Source of the DNA: an uncultured Verrucomicrobiota bacterium
GTDB taxonomy: Bacteria; Verrucomicrobiota; Verrucomicrobiia; Opitutales; Opitutaceae
DNA length: 64,000 nucleotides
Direction: 5' to 3'
Assembly: GCA_903898675.1 (NCBI GenBank)
Contig: CAIUGM010000033.1
Span: forward strand, 1-64,000
The notes under the pieces were generated by a model. That model did no database searches. It saw only the letters and a list, made by a program, of their open reading frames with translations, and was not told the origin of the DNA. Below are positions 27,193 to 36,520 of this stretch, piece after piece (within the stretch, counting starts at the first letter, position 1; the number at the start of each line of letters is the position of its first letter). A program made the position numbers and the translations under genes.

Positions 27193-30100
27193 ATGCCTCC
27201 CCCGGCCCACTCCCCGCGCCCCCTTACCAGGAGTTTCGCGCGATGCGTCATCCGTTACGGGTTGCTCGGTTTAATCCCCTTCCTCGCGGAGCCCGCTCGG
27301 TCCGCCGGGGCTGTGCCCGGCATCAGCGACCAGCCCCTGGCCCCGCGTTCCGGCCCGCGCGGGCACACGATGTTCACCGAGCTGCCACCAGAGCAGACCG
27401 GTATTGTAACCACCAACAACTACGCGGACCCAAGGATGTGGGGCGAGCGCAACCGCGAGTTTGAAGTGGGGTCGATCGGCACCGGGGTGGCGATCGGCGA
27501 CTACGACGGAGACGGCCGGCCCGATATCTTCGTGGTGAGCAAAACCGAGAGCTGCCGGCTCTTCCGCAACCTCGGGGGCTTCAAGTTTGAGGATGTGACC
27601 GACAAGGCCGGCGTCGGCGACAAGGGTGAAGCTGCGGGCGTCTGGAAACAGGGGGCGACTTTCGTCGACATCAACAACGACGGCCGCCTCGACATCTATG
27701 TGTGCCGCTTTAATGCCCCGAACCTGCTCTATATCAACCAGGGTGACGGCACGTTCAAGGAAATGGCCCACGCCTACGGCCTCGATGTCAACGACGCGAG
27801 CGTGATGGCGTCCTTCTGCGACTACGACCGGGATGGGTGGCTGGATGTCTTCATCCAAACGAACCTGTTGGACGCCAACCTGCATCCGGGCGGCCAGCGC
27901 AACTACCTGTTTCATAACAATCGTAACGGCACCTTCACCAACGTGACCGAACAAGCAGGAATCTCCGGCGAAGGCCAGGGCCACTCCGCCACTTGGTGGG
28001 ACTTCGATAACAACGCGTGGCCGGACCTGTACGTCGCGAATGACTTCGCGCAGCCCGACAAACTCTACCGCAACAACCGGGATGGCACCTTCACCAATGT
28101 CCTCAACGAGGTAGTGCCCCACACGCCATTTTCTTCCATGGGCTCGGACCTGGGCGACGTGAACAATGACGGGCTGCTTGATCTGTTCGTCCCAGACATG
28201 GCCGCCACAACGCACGAGAAGGACCAGCGCGGCATGGCGGATTCCCGCAGCCGCACCACCGAGGATGACCAAAATCCCGGCCGGGCGCCCCAGTACGAAC
28301 GCAATGCGCTGTACCTCAACACCGGCACCGGTCGCTGCCTTGAGGCTGCAAACCTGACCGGTCTCGCCGCCACGGACTGGACCTGGTCACCCCGTTTTGA
28401 GGATCTGGATGATGACGGCCGGATCGACCTTTTCGCGACCAACGGCATGTACCGGGAGGCAACCAACCTGGATCTGATGGCGCGCCAGCTGAGTGCGCAG
28501 ACTGCCGCCGAACGAATACGGGTGATGCACGACAGCCTCCCCTTGGCCGAGTCCCACCTCGCTTTTCGTAATTTGGGCGACCTGCAGTTTGAAAACGTCA
28601 GCGCCGCCTGGGGCCTGAATCAAAAGGGCGTGGCGTTCGGTTCGGCCCTCGGCGATCTGGACGGCGATGGCGACCTCGACCTGGTCTATGCCAACTACCA
28701 GAAGGGCGTGACCGTGCTCCGAAACGACAATCAAACCGGGCACTGCGTGAACCTCGACCTGCGCGGCACGGTCTCCAACCGTTTCGGCGTCGGGGCGACC
28801 GTGACAATCGAAAGCGCGGCCGGCCGGCAGGTTCGTCAGCTCTGGCTCGCCCGCGGGTACATGTCGAGCAGCGAGCCCATGCTCCACTTCGGCCTCGGTC
28901 CGGATACGATGATCTATCGCCTGACGGTGCAGTGGCCCAGCGGAGGCCGGCAGGTTTTCGAAAATCTTCCGGTGGACCGCCGGTTCACCATCACCGAATC
29001 GCCCGGCAGCCTGCCGGCATTGTCCACGGCCCAGCCACCTACCGGCCAATTCACCGAGATCAGTGCGGCCGCCGGCTTGGCGGTTGGTTCCCAGGAGGAA
29101 ACCGTGGATGAGACCTCCATCCAGCGCCTGCTTCCACGGCGCTTGAATCGCCGCGGCCCGGGCTTGGCGGTGGGCGATATCGACGGCAGCGGGCAGGACG
29201 CTGTGATCATCGGCGGGACTACCCTGACTCCGCTCCGCATTCTGCGGCCCGCCCAGGGAAAGTTCGCCGAGCCGGTTGCCCCGGCTGTTGAAGCCGTCAC
29301 GGCGGTCGATGATGGTCCGCTGGTTCTGTTCGACGCCGCCGGGAATGGCGCCAATGACCTGTTGGTCACCCGGGGCGGAAGCACCCTGCCGGCCGGTGCC
29401 GTGGAGTACCAACCGCGGCTTTTCCTCAACGACGGCCGGGGCAACTTTCGCCCGGCGGCGGACGGTACCCTGCCACCGTTGCCCATCAGCGCCGGGGCGG
29501 TGGCCGTGGCTGACTTCGATCACGATGGCCGGCTCGATGTGTTCATTGGCGGCCGCGTGCTGCCCGGACAATACCCACAGGCGCCCCGGAGTGCCCTGCT
29601 GGCCAATCGCGGCGGTAAGTTCGAGGATGTGACCGACACGCTGGCCCCCGAGTTGCGCGAGGTCGGGATGGTCACCGCGGCATTGTGGAGCGATGTGGAT
29701 GGCGATGGCTGGGTGGATCTGGTGCTCACACTCGAATGGGGTGGCGTGAAATACTTCCACAACAATCAAGGGAAAGGCTTCAGCGACTGGTCCGGGCGAT
29801 CGGGTTTCGCCACGGCGGGCACTGGCTGGTGGACCTCGATCGCTTCGGCTGACTTTAATGGTGACGGCCGGCCGGATTACGTGGTCGGCAATGTGGGACT
29901 AAACACCCAATATCAGGCCTCCCCGGAGCATCCCGCGCTGCTATTTGTCGGTGACTTCAAGGGCGATGGCGATGAACCACAGATCGTCGAGGCCTACTAC
30001 GAGGGAGAAAATCTCTTTCCCTGGCGCACCCGCCACGATCTGGGCGCGGTGATCCCCTCCATCTTGAAGCGCTATCCCCGCAACGACTATTATGCCCGTG

Positions 30101-30822
30101 CCCCGCTGGACGCACTGCTGGGTGCGGGGAAGCTGGCCGCGGCGCAAAAGTTCGCCGCCACGGAGCTTCGGAGCGGGGTTTTCCTTAGCCAGGACGACGG
30201 CACCTACCGCTTCGAGCCCCTGCCCCGTCTCGCACAGGTCGCACCGTTGCAAGGCATGGTCGCCGGAGACTTTGACGGTGACGGGCGGGCGGACATCTAC
30301 GCCGTGCAAAACTCTTATGCGCCCATTCCCGCGGTCGGCCGCTATGACGGCGGCCTCAGCCTGATGCTGCGCGGCGATGGCCATGGCCACTTCACGGCGG
30401 TAACTCCGGCGGAGAGCGGGCTCATCGTGCCTGGTGATGCCAAGGCGCTGGCAGCGCTCGACCTCGGCCACGATGGGTGGCCCGATTTCATGGTCACCCG
30501 CAACAACTCCACTACGCTCGCCTTTCGAAACCAAGGCGTCTCCGGCCGGCATTCACTGAGGGTGCATCTGGAAGGCGCACCCGGAAATCCCCGTGGTATC
30601 GGCGCCCGTATCACCGTCGAATTTCAAGACGGTTCCGACGAAACCACCGAAGTCTGCGCCGGATCCGGTTACTACAGTCAGTCAACCCCCACCTGCTTCT
30701 TCGGCTATTTGGAGTCGAACCCACCAAAGAAGATCCACGTCCGCTGGCCAAATGGTATCACGACCGAATACGTCGCCCCCAACGGATCGTCCAGTCTCAC
30801 CCTCACCGGGCCAAAGTCTTGA
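27193..30822 (+). CDS. Secreted FG-GAP/VCBS repeat and double ASPIC/UnbV protein, copy 3
   Basis: A 1209-residue, more diverged paralogue of copies 1 and 2. The ATG at 27193 (MPPPAHSPRP) is preferred because it lies 10 bases below the conserved -10 box; an ATG at 27181 overlaps that box. A hydrophobic signal segment (GLLGLIPFLAEPARSAG) precedes the shared TMFTELPPEQTGIVTTNNYADPRMWG block. Two propeller blocks with calcium loops (DYDGDGRPDIF, DLDGDGDLDLVY, DFDHDGRLDVFI) are each followed by an UnbV domain. One loop reads DFDNNAWPDLYV, where the usual Asp-Gly is replaced by Asn-Ala, so that blade may have lost calcium binding. Divergent from membrane protein B. Its 3' end faces TonB receptor 2 across a bidirectional terminator. 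Confidence 0.88.
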   Translation: MPPPAHSPRPLTRSFARCVIRYGLLGLIPFLAEPARSAGAVPGISDQPLAPRSGPRGHTMFTELPPEQTGIVTTNNYADPRMWGERNREFEVGSIGTGVAIGDYDGDGRPDIFVVSKTESCRLFRNLGGFKFEDVTDKAGVGDKGEAAGVWKQGATFVDINNDGRLDIYVCRFNAPNLLYINQGDGTFKEMAHAYGLDVNDASVMASFCDYDRDGWLDVFIQTNLLDANLHPGGQRNYLFHNNRNGTFTNVTEQAGISGEGQGHSATWWDFDNNAWPDLYVANDFAQPDKLYRNNRDGTFTNVLNEVVPHTPFSSMGSDLGDVNNDGLLDLFVPDMAATTHEKDQRGMADSRSRTTEDDQNPGRAPQYERNALYLNTGTGRCLEAANLTGLAATDWTWSPRFEDLDDDGRIDLFATNGMYREATNLDLMARQLSAQTAAERIRVMHDSLPLAESHLAFRNLGDLQFENVSAAWGLNQKGVAFGSALGDLDGDGDLDLVYANYQKGVTVLRNDNQTGHCVNLDLRGTVSNRFGVGATVTIESAAGRQVRQLWLARGYMSSSEPMLHFGLGPDTMIYRLTVQWPSGGRQVFENLPVDRRFTITESPGSLPALSTAQPPTGQFTEISAAAGLAVGSQEETVDETSIQRLLPRRLNRRGPGLAVGDIDGSGQDAVIIGGTTLTPLRILRPAQGKFAEPVAPAVEAVTAVDDGPLVLFDAAGNGANDLLVTRGGSTLPAGAVEYQPRLFLNDGRGNFRPAADGTLPPLPISAGAVAVADFDHDGRLDVFIGGRVLPGQYPQAPRSALLANRGGKFEDVTDTLAPELREVGMVTAALWSDVDGDGWVDLVLTLEWGGVKYFHNNQGKGFSDWSGRSGFATAGTGWWTSIASADFNGDGRPDYVVGNVGLNTQYQASPEHPALLFVGDFKGDGDEPQIVEAYYEGENLFPWRTRHDLGAVIPSILKRYPRNDYYARAPLDALLGAGKLAAAQKFAATELRSGVFLSQDDGTYRFEPLPRLAQVAPLQGMVAGDFDGDGRADIYAVQNSYAPIPAVGRYDGGLSLMLRGDGHGHFTAVTPAESGLIVPGDAKALAALDLGHDGWPDFMVTRNNSTTLAFRNQGVSGRHSLRVHLEGAPGNPRGIGARITVEFQDGSDETTEVCAGSGYYSQSTPTCFFGYLESNPPKKIHVRWPNGITTEYVAPNGSSSLTLTGPKS

Positions 30823-31205
30823 GTTTCGGCCGGCGCGGGGCGCGGATCCAGGCTGCCGGAGATTACTGATCGCCTCCTAGCGTGAGGCTATGCCCTGAAC
30901 GAATCCGCCCATAGCATCCACCTAAAACCAATTGCCCGTGCCGGACAAAATGTACCGCAAGAAAGTTGCGTGACTAAGAATAGCCACTGACCGACGTGAC
31001 CGGGGAAGTTCCGGCCATGCGCAAAGGCCGCAGGTCCGAGTGTACCTGCCGCTACATAATGCTTACCCCCATCGCGTATATTAGGCGAATGGCCGAGGTG
31101 CCGCGTTCAGCCATACCCGACAACAAAAAGTCCGGTGGCTTGCGCCACCGGACTTGAATTTTTGTCTGTTAACTGAGGAAGCGAAGTCCCTCAGGACAGA
31201 TTAGC
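30823..31205. other. Intergenic region after UnbV copy 3, no gene seen
   Basis: 383 bases between converging genes. It holds a small GCCTC/GAGGC hairpin near 30872-30888, a strong bidirectional terminator at 31125-31163, and a 6-bp CTGAGG/CCTCAG hairpin near 31173-31195. The middle part is less GC-rich than its surroundings. No open frame with family resemblance, RNA gene or repeat was recognised. Confidence 0.5.
31125..31163. terminator. Bidirectional rho-independent terminator
   Basis: A perfect 12-bp stem (AAGTCCGGTGGC with its complement, 31128-31155) closes a TTGC loop. A T-run follows on the plus strand (31159-31163) and, on the minus strand, five Ts correspond to A31125-A31129. It can end transcripts of both UnbV copy 3 and TonB receptor 2. 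Confidence 0.9.
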
Positions 31206-34200
31206 TTAGAAGTCGAACGAGTTCGTCAACTGCCAGCCCATCCCTTGCGAGATGCTGGCGAGGGCCAGGCTGCCGTCGGGATTGAAACGGGAAGCGATCA
31301 GCTTATCCTTCTCGCCCACATTTCTCACGTTGACTTGAATGCGCCAGTTGACCGTGCGCGTCAGTTTCCGCGAGTAGCCAACCCAAGCATCGATATGATG
31401 ATCGTTAGGCCCGACGAACGGCTGAGTGACGTTAAGACCGCCCAGGGTGAGCGAGACAACGTCCGAGAAGTTCGGATCGGTCGAGATCGAGTTCTTGAAG
31501 TTCGGATCGAACTTATAGCCAATGATGCGGCCGGCTTCCTCGCGGAAGGCGCCACCGACGAACACGCCCTTAAGGGTGCCATGATCGAAGTTGTACGTCG
31601 ACACGAGGTTCAGGCGCCAGGGGGACAGCTCGGGAACTTGGTGACCAAGCTCGTTAACCGTCACCGCGTAGGGAGCAACAATGCTGCCATTCCAATCCGC
31701 GCCGAGGTCTCCGCCGCCGTTATACCACATACGCAGCTGACCGCCAGGTCCGTTCATGAACTTGGTGAGTGCGCCGATAAAGGCGATTGATGTCGGATCG
31801 ATGTTCTCGTGCTTCGCCTGCGTTTTAGCGTAGTTCGCCGTGATATTCCAGTTCTTGGTCGGCTGATAGCTAAGCTCGATTTCCGTACCGGATGATAGGT
31901 TATCAACAGTAGTCTGGTGATTACCGAAGCTGGACCCGCCGCCCAGCTGAGGGCCGCTGGCATCATTATAACCGGTCGTGTAGGAATCACGCAGGTTGCC
32001 CGTGCGCTTTGCGATCGTCGGATCGATGGCTGGCGTCAGGTTATAACTTGAGAAGAACGTCGAAGGAAATACGGCGTTCACCCAAGCATTCACCACAGCC
32101 AAACCACCGGCATACTTGCGGCCGTCACTGAGGCCAGTGCCGCCGTTGGTGTTGAAGTTGTCGTATGCCACGGCATTGGCCGGGGTGTTGCGGTCGTAGC
32201 CGCTCGAACCGGCAAAGTCACCGTAGGTGGACAAGGTGGCGCCATTGGTACCGCGTAGTGCATCCTGCAGGTAAGTGGCCCAACCGTAGCCCCAGATGTT
32301 ACCGTCAGCGATGAAGTAGGCGTTGCTGCCCAGACCGCCGATCGAGTTGCCTTGGGTATCAGCCAGAGTCGCGTTGGCGACTTTGGTGCTGTACTTGGCG
32401 AACTTGAGGCTGAGTTTGTCGTTCAGCGTGGTGATCGTGATACCATATTCCTTGGTGGTGCCGTTCGCATTCGGGATCGGCCGGCCGGCCAAGTCGAGGC
32501 GGGAGGCATCAGCCTTGAAGTTCACGCCACGGTCATAGAAGAAGCTGACCGTCGAACCCCAGGGGAGATTCTTGGTGAGCGACTTCGGCAGATGGTAGAC
32601 GATACCCCAGGTCTTGCTCTCGCCGCGAACGTCGGAGCGGGACTTCGGATCATCGACGAAATCAAGACTGGTGAAGCCAGTGATTGGGTCAGTCTGGGCA
32701 CTGGTCTGATAGTTCGTGATGATGTCCTTGCGCCAACCGAAGGTCGGAACGAGGTCGCCGCCAAGCAGGTAACCCTGCCAGGTAAAGCCTTGCGAAGTGT
32801 CACGGAAGCGGGTCCGGTTGGCACTTTCGTTCAAGCTAGCCTGTTCGGCTGGGTTGGTGTAGCGCATCCAATTGATGTTCTCAGATGTCCAGCCCACATA
32901 GTTGGCGGTATTGTCAACCTGGGTGCCGTTGATCGTCGCACCGGTCTGGTAATTCGTATAGGTATACGGGGCGGTCGGATCGACATAACCAGGTGCACCT
33001 GGGGTCGTGGGCTTGTTCCAGCGAGCATTGAAGTTCGTGGCCGTCTGGGAGGCGGGAGGCGCCACGACATATTGGATGTTCGTCAGGTTGGCGCCAGAGC
33101 CGGTTGACTTGTTGAGCAAGCTGGGCCCGAGATAAACGAGCCACTCGAAACTACGGTCCTGGGCAAGCTGGCCAGTGACAGGAATGTGGGTCGCATCGTT
33201 ACGGCGATTATCCAGCATGTACTGGGGAGTGGTCGCGAACTCAGCGAAGTTCTTGTAGTTCTTCACAACCGTCGAACGCTCATACACACCAGTAAAGACA
33301 TGCCGGCCGAGGATCTTGGCGAGCGTGGTGTCGCCCAAGAAGTCGGAAGCACGAATATCAGCGGTCGGCGTGAAGCGGATGCCTTCGCGCACCGTGGTGG
33401 TCTCATTGTTGAGACCGGGAGCAGACGCACCGTTACCGGCATAAGGACGACCGACGTTCGGATTAGCCGTACCGTCAGCATACGTCGCATTGATGTCGAT
33501 GTTGATGTTGTAGTTTTCACCCGACATCCAACCGAAGTTACCGTTGGTGTAGGACTGGTGGTCATAGGCGACCTGGAAAGCCAGGCGGTCATTGAAGAAG
33601 CTCTGCTCAGCAATGAAGTTGAAGGCTGACCATTTCTGCCATTCCTTCTTGTTCGGACCATCCAGCAGCTTCTTGTAGAAGTCGAAGATGGTCGGGTCGG
33701 TCATGACCACGTTGGCGTAGTAAACACCACCGGGAATAGAGCTCACCCCTGAGGTCCCAGAGAAGCCGGGGAAACCAGAAGTAGCACCGGCACCATTCGC
33801 GTAGGAACTCATTTGCGGAATAGCACGGGCCAGGAAGGACGCGTTCACGCCACCGAGCGTATTGCCGTTCGCATCGCGCACACCAAGATCTGTTTGTGGC
33901 TGGGCCACGATTGTCTTGATCGGAGTGCCAGACGGATAGGCTGCGTTAGGAATGTTATTGATGTTCTTATTTGTGCCCTCGTAGAAGTTCACGACATCAG
34001 GCCAGTAGGAGCGGACCGCGTTCGCGAGTGCCAAACCGTTGGTCAGCGTGCCACCAATGCCACCGGGCAGCGTACCGCCGCCGGGGCTCGGGTTAGCCGT
34101 ATTGAAGGCATTGATGATGACTTTATTGTAAGCCGGGTTGCCATAGGCATCCGTGCCGGTCTTGAACCACATCGAGTAGTTGTCACCGGGCGGGATCGAA

Positions 34201-35045
34201 CGCGGGTTGTTCGAGTCGACCTTGCCGGTCTCATACTTGACGCGGAACGACGTGTGGTTGTCCTCGCCGAACAGCTTCGGATCGAAGCGCAGCGCGCCGT
34301 ACCAGCGGGTGCTGTTGTTGAAGGCGGGCTTCTGCTCGTACTTCTCGTCGTCCTTCACGCCAGCGATGCGAATCGCGAGCACACCTTTGATGAGCTCTTG
34401 ATTCAGGCTGAGCTGATTACGGAACGAACCGTATTGATCGATGCGATTCTCAACATTGTAGGCCGTCTTGAAAGACGCATCGTTCACGCTGGTGTTGATG
34501 ATACCGGCAGGGCTGCCGATACCGAAGAGGATCGAGTTCGGTCCGCGCTGCAGGTCGACGCGACCGACGTTGAAACCGTCCCATGGAATATCGCTCAGGA
34601 AGTAATCACGGGTGTTGTCAGCGGAGTCCAAACCGCGGACGCGGGTTGTGCTGCTGATCGTATTTTCCTGGTAAATTCCCGTGCCGGCGACACCGCTGAA
34701 ATTACCACGAATACCAGCGACCTCGGTGCTTGGGGTGTAAACCAGCAGGTCGGCGCTGTTCTTGGCGCCGGTGTCCTTCAGGAACTGCTGCGTTACGACG
34801 GAAATAGCCGAAGCAACGTCTTTCAGTTCGGTACGGACGCGGGTGCCGGCGAGAGTGTCCTTGGCAGAGTAGCCTTGGTCTTCATTCGGCTCGACGACGA
34901 ACGGGGACAAGACAATCGTTTCCTCATCGGCTGACTTGCCGGCAGCAGGTGCGGCAGCGGTTTGCGCCGACAGGCGCCCCGCGGTAACTAGACACAACGC
35001 GGATGTGAGCGCATAGGCTCCCAGACGCGAATACAATCGATTCAT
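31206..35045 (-). CDS. TonB-dependent outer-membrane receptor of the mannan locus
   Basis: A 1279-residue outer-membrane importer. Residues 1-28 form a signal peptide ending LSAQ. The plug contains IVLSPFVVEPNEDQGYSAKDTLAGTR, RTELKDVASAI and RGPNSILFGIGSPAGI; the barrel ends ...GWQLTNSFDF with terminal Phe. It is the last gene of the minus-strand sugar locus, 220 bases after the regulator, with its own candidate promoter and a strong terminator, so it can be made at higher levels than the enzymes. By location it probably imports manno-oligosaccharides. No SusD-like partner exists here, as is usual in this phylum. Base composition is visibly less GC-rich than in neighbouring genes, possibly through high expression or later acquisition. 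Confidence 0.92.
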   Translation of the reverse strand: MNRLYSRLGAYALTSALCLVTAGRLSAQTAAAPAAGKSADEETIVLSPFVVEPNEDQGYSAKDTLAGTRVRTELKDVASAISVVTQQFLKDTGAKNSADLLVYTPSTEVAGIRGNFSGVAGTGIYQENTISSTTRVRGLDSADNTRDYFLSDIPWDGFNVGRVDLQRGPNSILFGIGSPAGIINTSVNDASFKTAYNVENRIDQYGSFRNQLSLNQELIKGVLAIRIAGVKDDEKYEQKPAFNNSTRWYGALRFDPKLFGEDNHTSFRVKYETGKVDSNNPRSIPPGDNYSMWFKTGTDAYGNPAYNKVIINAFNTANPSPGGGTLPGGIGGTLTNGLALANAVRSYWPDVVNFYEGTNKNINNIPNAAYPSGTPIKTIVAQPQTDLGVRDANGNTLGGVNASFLARAIPQMSSYANGAGATSGFPGFSGTSGVSSIPGGVYYANVVMTDPTIFDFYKKLLDGPNKKEWQKWSAFNFIAEQSFFNDRLAFQVAYDHQSYTNGNFGWMSGENYNINIDINATYADGTANPNVGRPYAGNGASAPGLNNETTTVREGIRFTPTADIRASDFLGDTTLAKILGRHVFTGVYERSTVVKNYKNFAEFATTPQYMLDNRRNDATHIPVTGQLAQDRSFEWLVYLGPSLLNKSTGSGANLTNIQYVVAPPASQTATNFNARWNKPTTPGAPGYVDPTAPYTYTNYQTGATINGTQVDNTANYVGWTSENINWMRYTNPAEQASLNESANRTRFRDTSQGFTWQGYLLGGDLVPTFGWRKDIITNYQTSAQTDPITGFTSLDFVDDPKSRSDVRGESKTWGIVYHLPKSLTKNLPWGSTVSFFYDRGVNFKADASRLDLAGRPIPNANGTTKEYGITITTLNDKLSLKFAKYSTKVANATLADTQGNSIGGLGSNAYFIADGNIWGYGWATYLQDALRGTNGATLSTYGDFAGSSGYDRNTPANAVAYDNFNTNGGTGLSDGRKYAGGLAVVNAWVNAVFPSTFFSSYNLTPAIDPTIAKRTGNLRDSYTTGYNDASGPQLGGGSSFGNHQTTVDNLSSGTEIELSYQPTKNWNITANYAKTQAKHENIDPTSIAFIGALTKFMNGPGGQLRMWYNGGGDLGADWNGSIVAPYAVTVNELGHQVPELSPWRLNLVSTYNFDHGTLKGVFVGGAFREEAGRIIGYKFDPNFKNSISTDPNFSDVVSLTLGGLNVTQPFVGPNDHHIDAWVGYSRKLTRTVNWRIQVNVRNVGEKDKLIASRFNPDGSLALASISQGMGWQLTNSFDF

Positions 35046-35141
35046 GGTCTTTAGGGTTAGGGGTGTATCAGCTAAAACGACCTGACATAAAGGGGTGAGG
35101 TCGTGCGCAATCGAGTGGGTTTTCCCGATTACAACGCTCGC

Positions 35142-35179
35142 ACTATACGGAATGCGCGGCCAGACGTGAATGAGTTCAC
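35142..35179 (-). promoter_or_regulatory. Promoter and palindromic operator candidate for TonB receptor 2
   Basis: On the minus strand TTCACG (35170-35165) and TATAGT (35147-35142) are spaced by 17 bp, a good sigma-70 type pair. The -35 box is embedded in the palindrome GTGAATGAGTTCAC (35166-35179), which could be an operator. The palindrome differs from the direct repeats upstream of GH1, so a different regulator may act here. Confidence 0.45.
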
Positions 35180-35265
35180 TTGCTCACGAATTGAGATTCT
35201 TTGCCGAGGGCAATTTTGCTTTCTCCCTCAGGATATGGCAATTACGCCAAGCAGCTACGCCGGGA

Positions 35266-36429
35266 TTATTGAGCGACTTTAGCCTGCATCTTCTTCCGAT
35301 AAATTCCCGGCGAATCCCCGGTGATGCGCTTAAAAAGCACGCACATGTATTCCACGTGCTCAAACCCGGTCAGTTCGGCGATTTTTTTCAGGGGGAAGTC
35401 CGTTTCGATAAGAAGTTGCCGAATCTTTCCGACCTGAACGCGGCGAATTTCGGCCTGCGGGGAGCGCCCAAGGTGATGGCGGAATTTTTTCTCGAGCTGG
35501 CTGCGGGATGCGTGAGAATGTTTTACTACTTGTTCCACCGTAATGCCTTGACAGGCTCTTTCCCGGATAAAACTGAGCGCGGTCGCCACGTTTCGATCAT
35601 CGATTGCCAGCACGTCAGTAGATAATCTGGTAACCACTCCGATCGGCTCAATGCGCTGATCATAGTTGGTCGGTTTACCCCCGGCAAGCATCGTGGCCAG
35701 AAGCTCGGCGGCGCGATAGCCCGATTGAAAACCATTGGGCGCGACGCTGGAAAGCGGGGGATACGCCATTTCGCAGCGAATGGGGTCATTATTCACCCCC
35801 AGAATTGCGACTTCTTCCGGCACCAGGATATCGCTGGCTTGGGCGGCAGTTATGATCTGTTGCGCCCGCAGATCCATGCAGGCCATGACGCCAACCGGCT
35901 TGGGCAGGCGCTTAAGCCAGCCAGCCAGGGACGTAATCTGCTCCACATCCCAAACCGGCGTCAGATCCCCAGGGTAGTTGACATCAAACACATCGCACTG
36001 GCGGCCGGCCAGGCGCAGGGCTTCCACAAACCCGTCCCGCCGCTCACAGGACCAGGCGTCGTTGGAAAATCCAGTGAAGCCGAAATACTGGTGCCCGCGC
36101 TCGAGAAAATGCTCGGCGCCCAGGTGGCCGAGCCCGACGTTGTCCGGCCGGATCTTGGGGACGCCGGGAAACGGGGCGACGTCGTTGAGATCCACCAGGG
36201 GAATTTTCTGCTCGGCGCAGATCTGGACCAGGCCGGGCGTCGTGTGCCGGCTGATCACGCCATGCCATTTCTTGCTCCTGAGCCAGTGGGGTTCGGTCTC
36301 GGCCCGGGCCTGGTCGTCGTGAAAAGCGGCCCAGAGTGGATGCGTCCGCTCATAATGCGCGATGCCCTTGAGCATGGACATGCTTTCCTCAAAGCGGGTC
36401 ATGAAAACGAGTAGAACCTGCGGTCGCAC
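35266..36429 (-). CDS. XylR-type regulator: LacI-like sensor plus AraC-type DNA-binding domain
   Basis: A 387-residue transcription factor. It starts at GTG 36429, since the conserved sensor strand (MRPQVLLVF) begins at once. Residues 1-275 form a periplasmic-binding-protein-like sugar sensor (VDLNDVAPFPGVPKIRPDNVGLGHLGAEHF, ILGVNNDPIRCEMAYPPLSSVAP), as in E. coli XylR. Residues about 285-387 form two helix-turn-helices of AraC type (ITVEQVVKHSHASRSQLEKKF and PLKKIAELTGFEHVEYMCVLFK). There is no N-terminal LacI helix-turn-helix. It lies between GH2 (91-base gap) and the TonB receptor. XylR-type proteins bind direct repeats about two helical turns apart, matching the repeat pair at 42726-42757. 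The ligand is probably a mannose- or mannoside-type sugar (inferred). Confidence 0.9.
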   Translation of the reverse strand: MRPQVLLVFMTRFEESMSMLKGIAHYERTHPLWAAFHDDQARAETEPHWLRSKKWHGVISRHTTPGLVQICAEQKIPLVDLNDVAPFPGVPKIRPDNVGLGHLGAEHFLERGHQYFGFTGFSNDAWSCERRDGFVEALRLAGRQCDVFDVNYPGDLTPVWDVEQITSLAGWLKRLPKPVGVMACMDLRAQQIITAAQASDILVPEEVAILGVNNDPIRCEMAYPPLSSVAPNGFQSGYRAAELLATMLAGGKPTNYDQRIEPIGVVTRLSTDVLAIDDRNVATALSFIRERACQGITVEQVVKHSHASRSQLEKKFRHHLGRSPQAEIRRVQVGKIRQLLIETDFPLKKIAELTGFEHVEYMCVLFKRITGDSPGIYRKKMQAKVAQ

Positions 36430-36520
36430 CCCTCATAAAGTGGCAAGCTTCCCGCGACTGGCAAGCCGGCATCCCTGCCGGTCTTGCTCCACCGCCCAAG
36501 GAGCGAGTGCCCGCGCCGCT

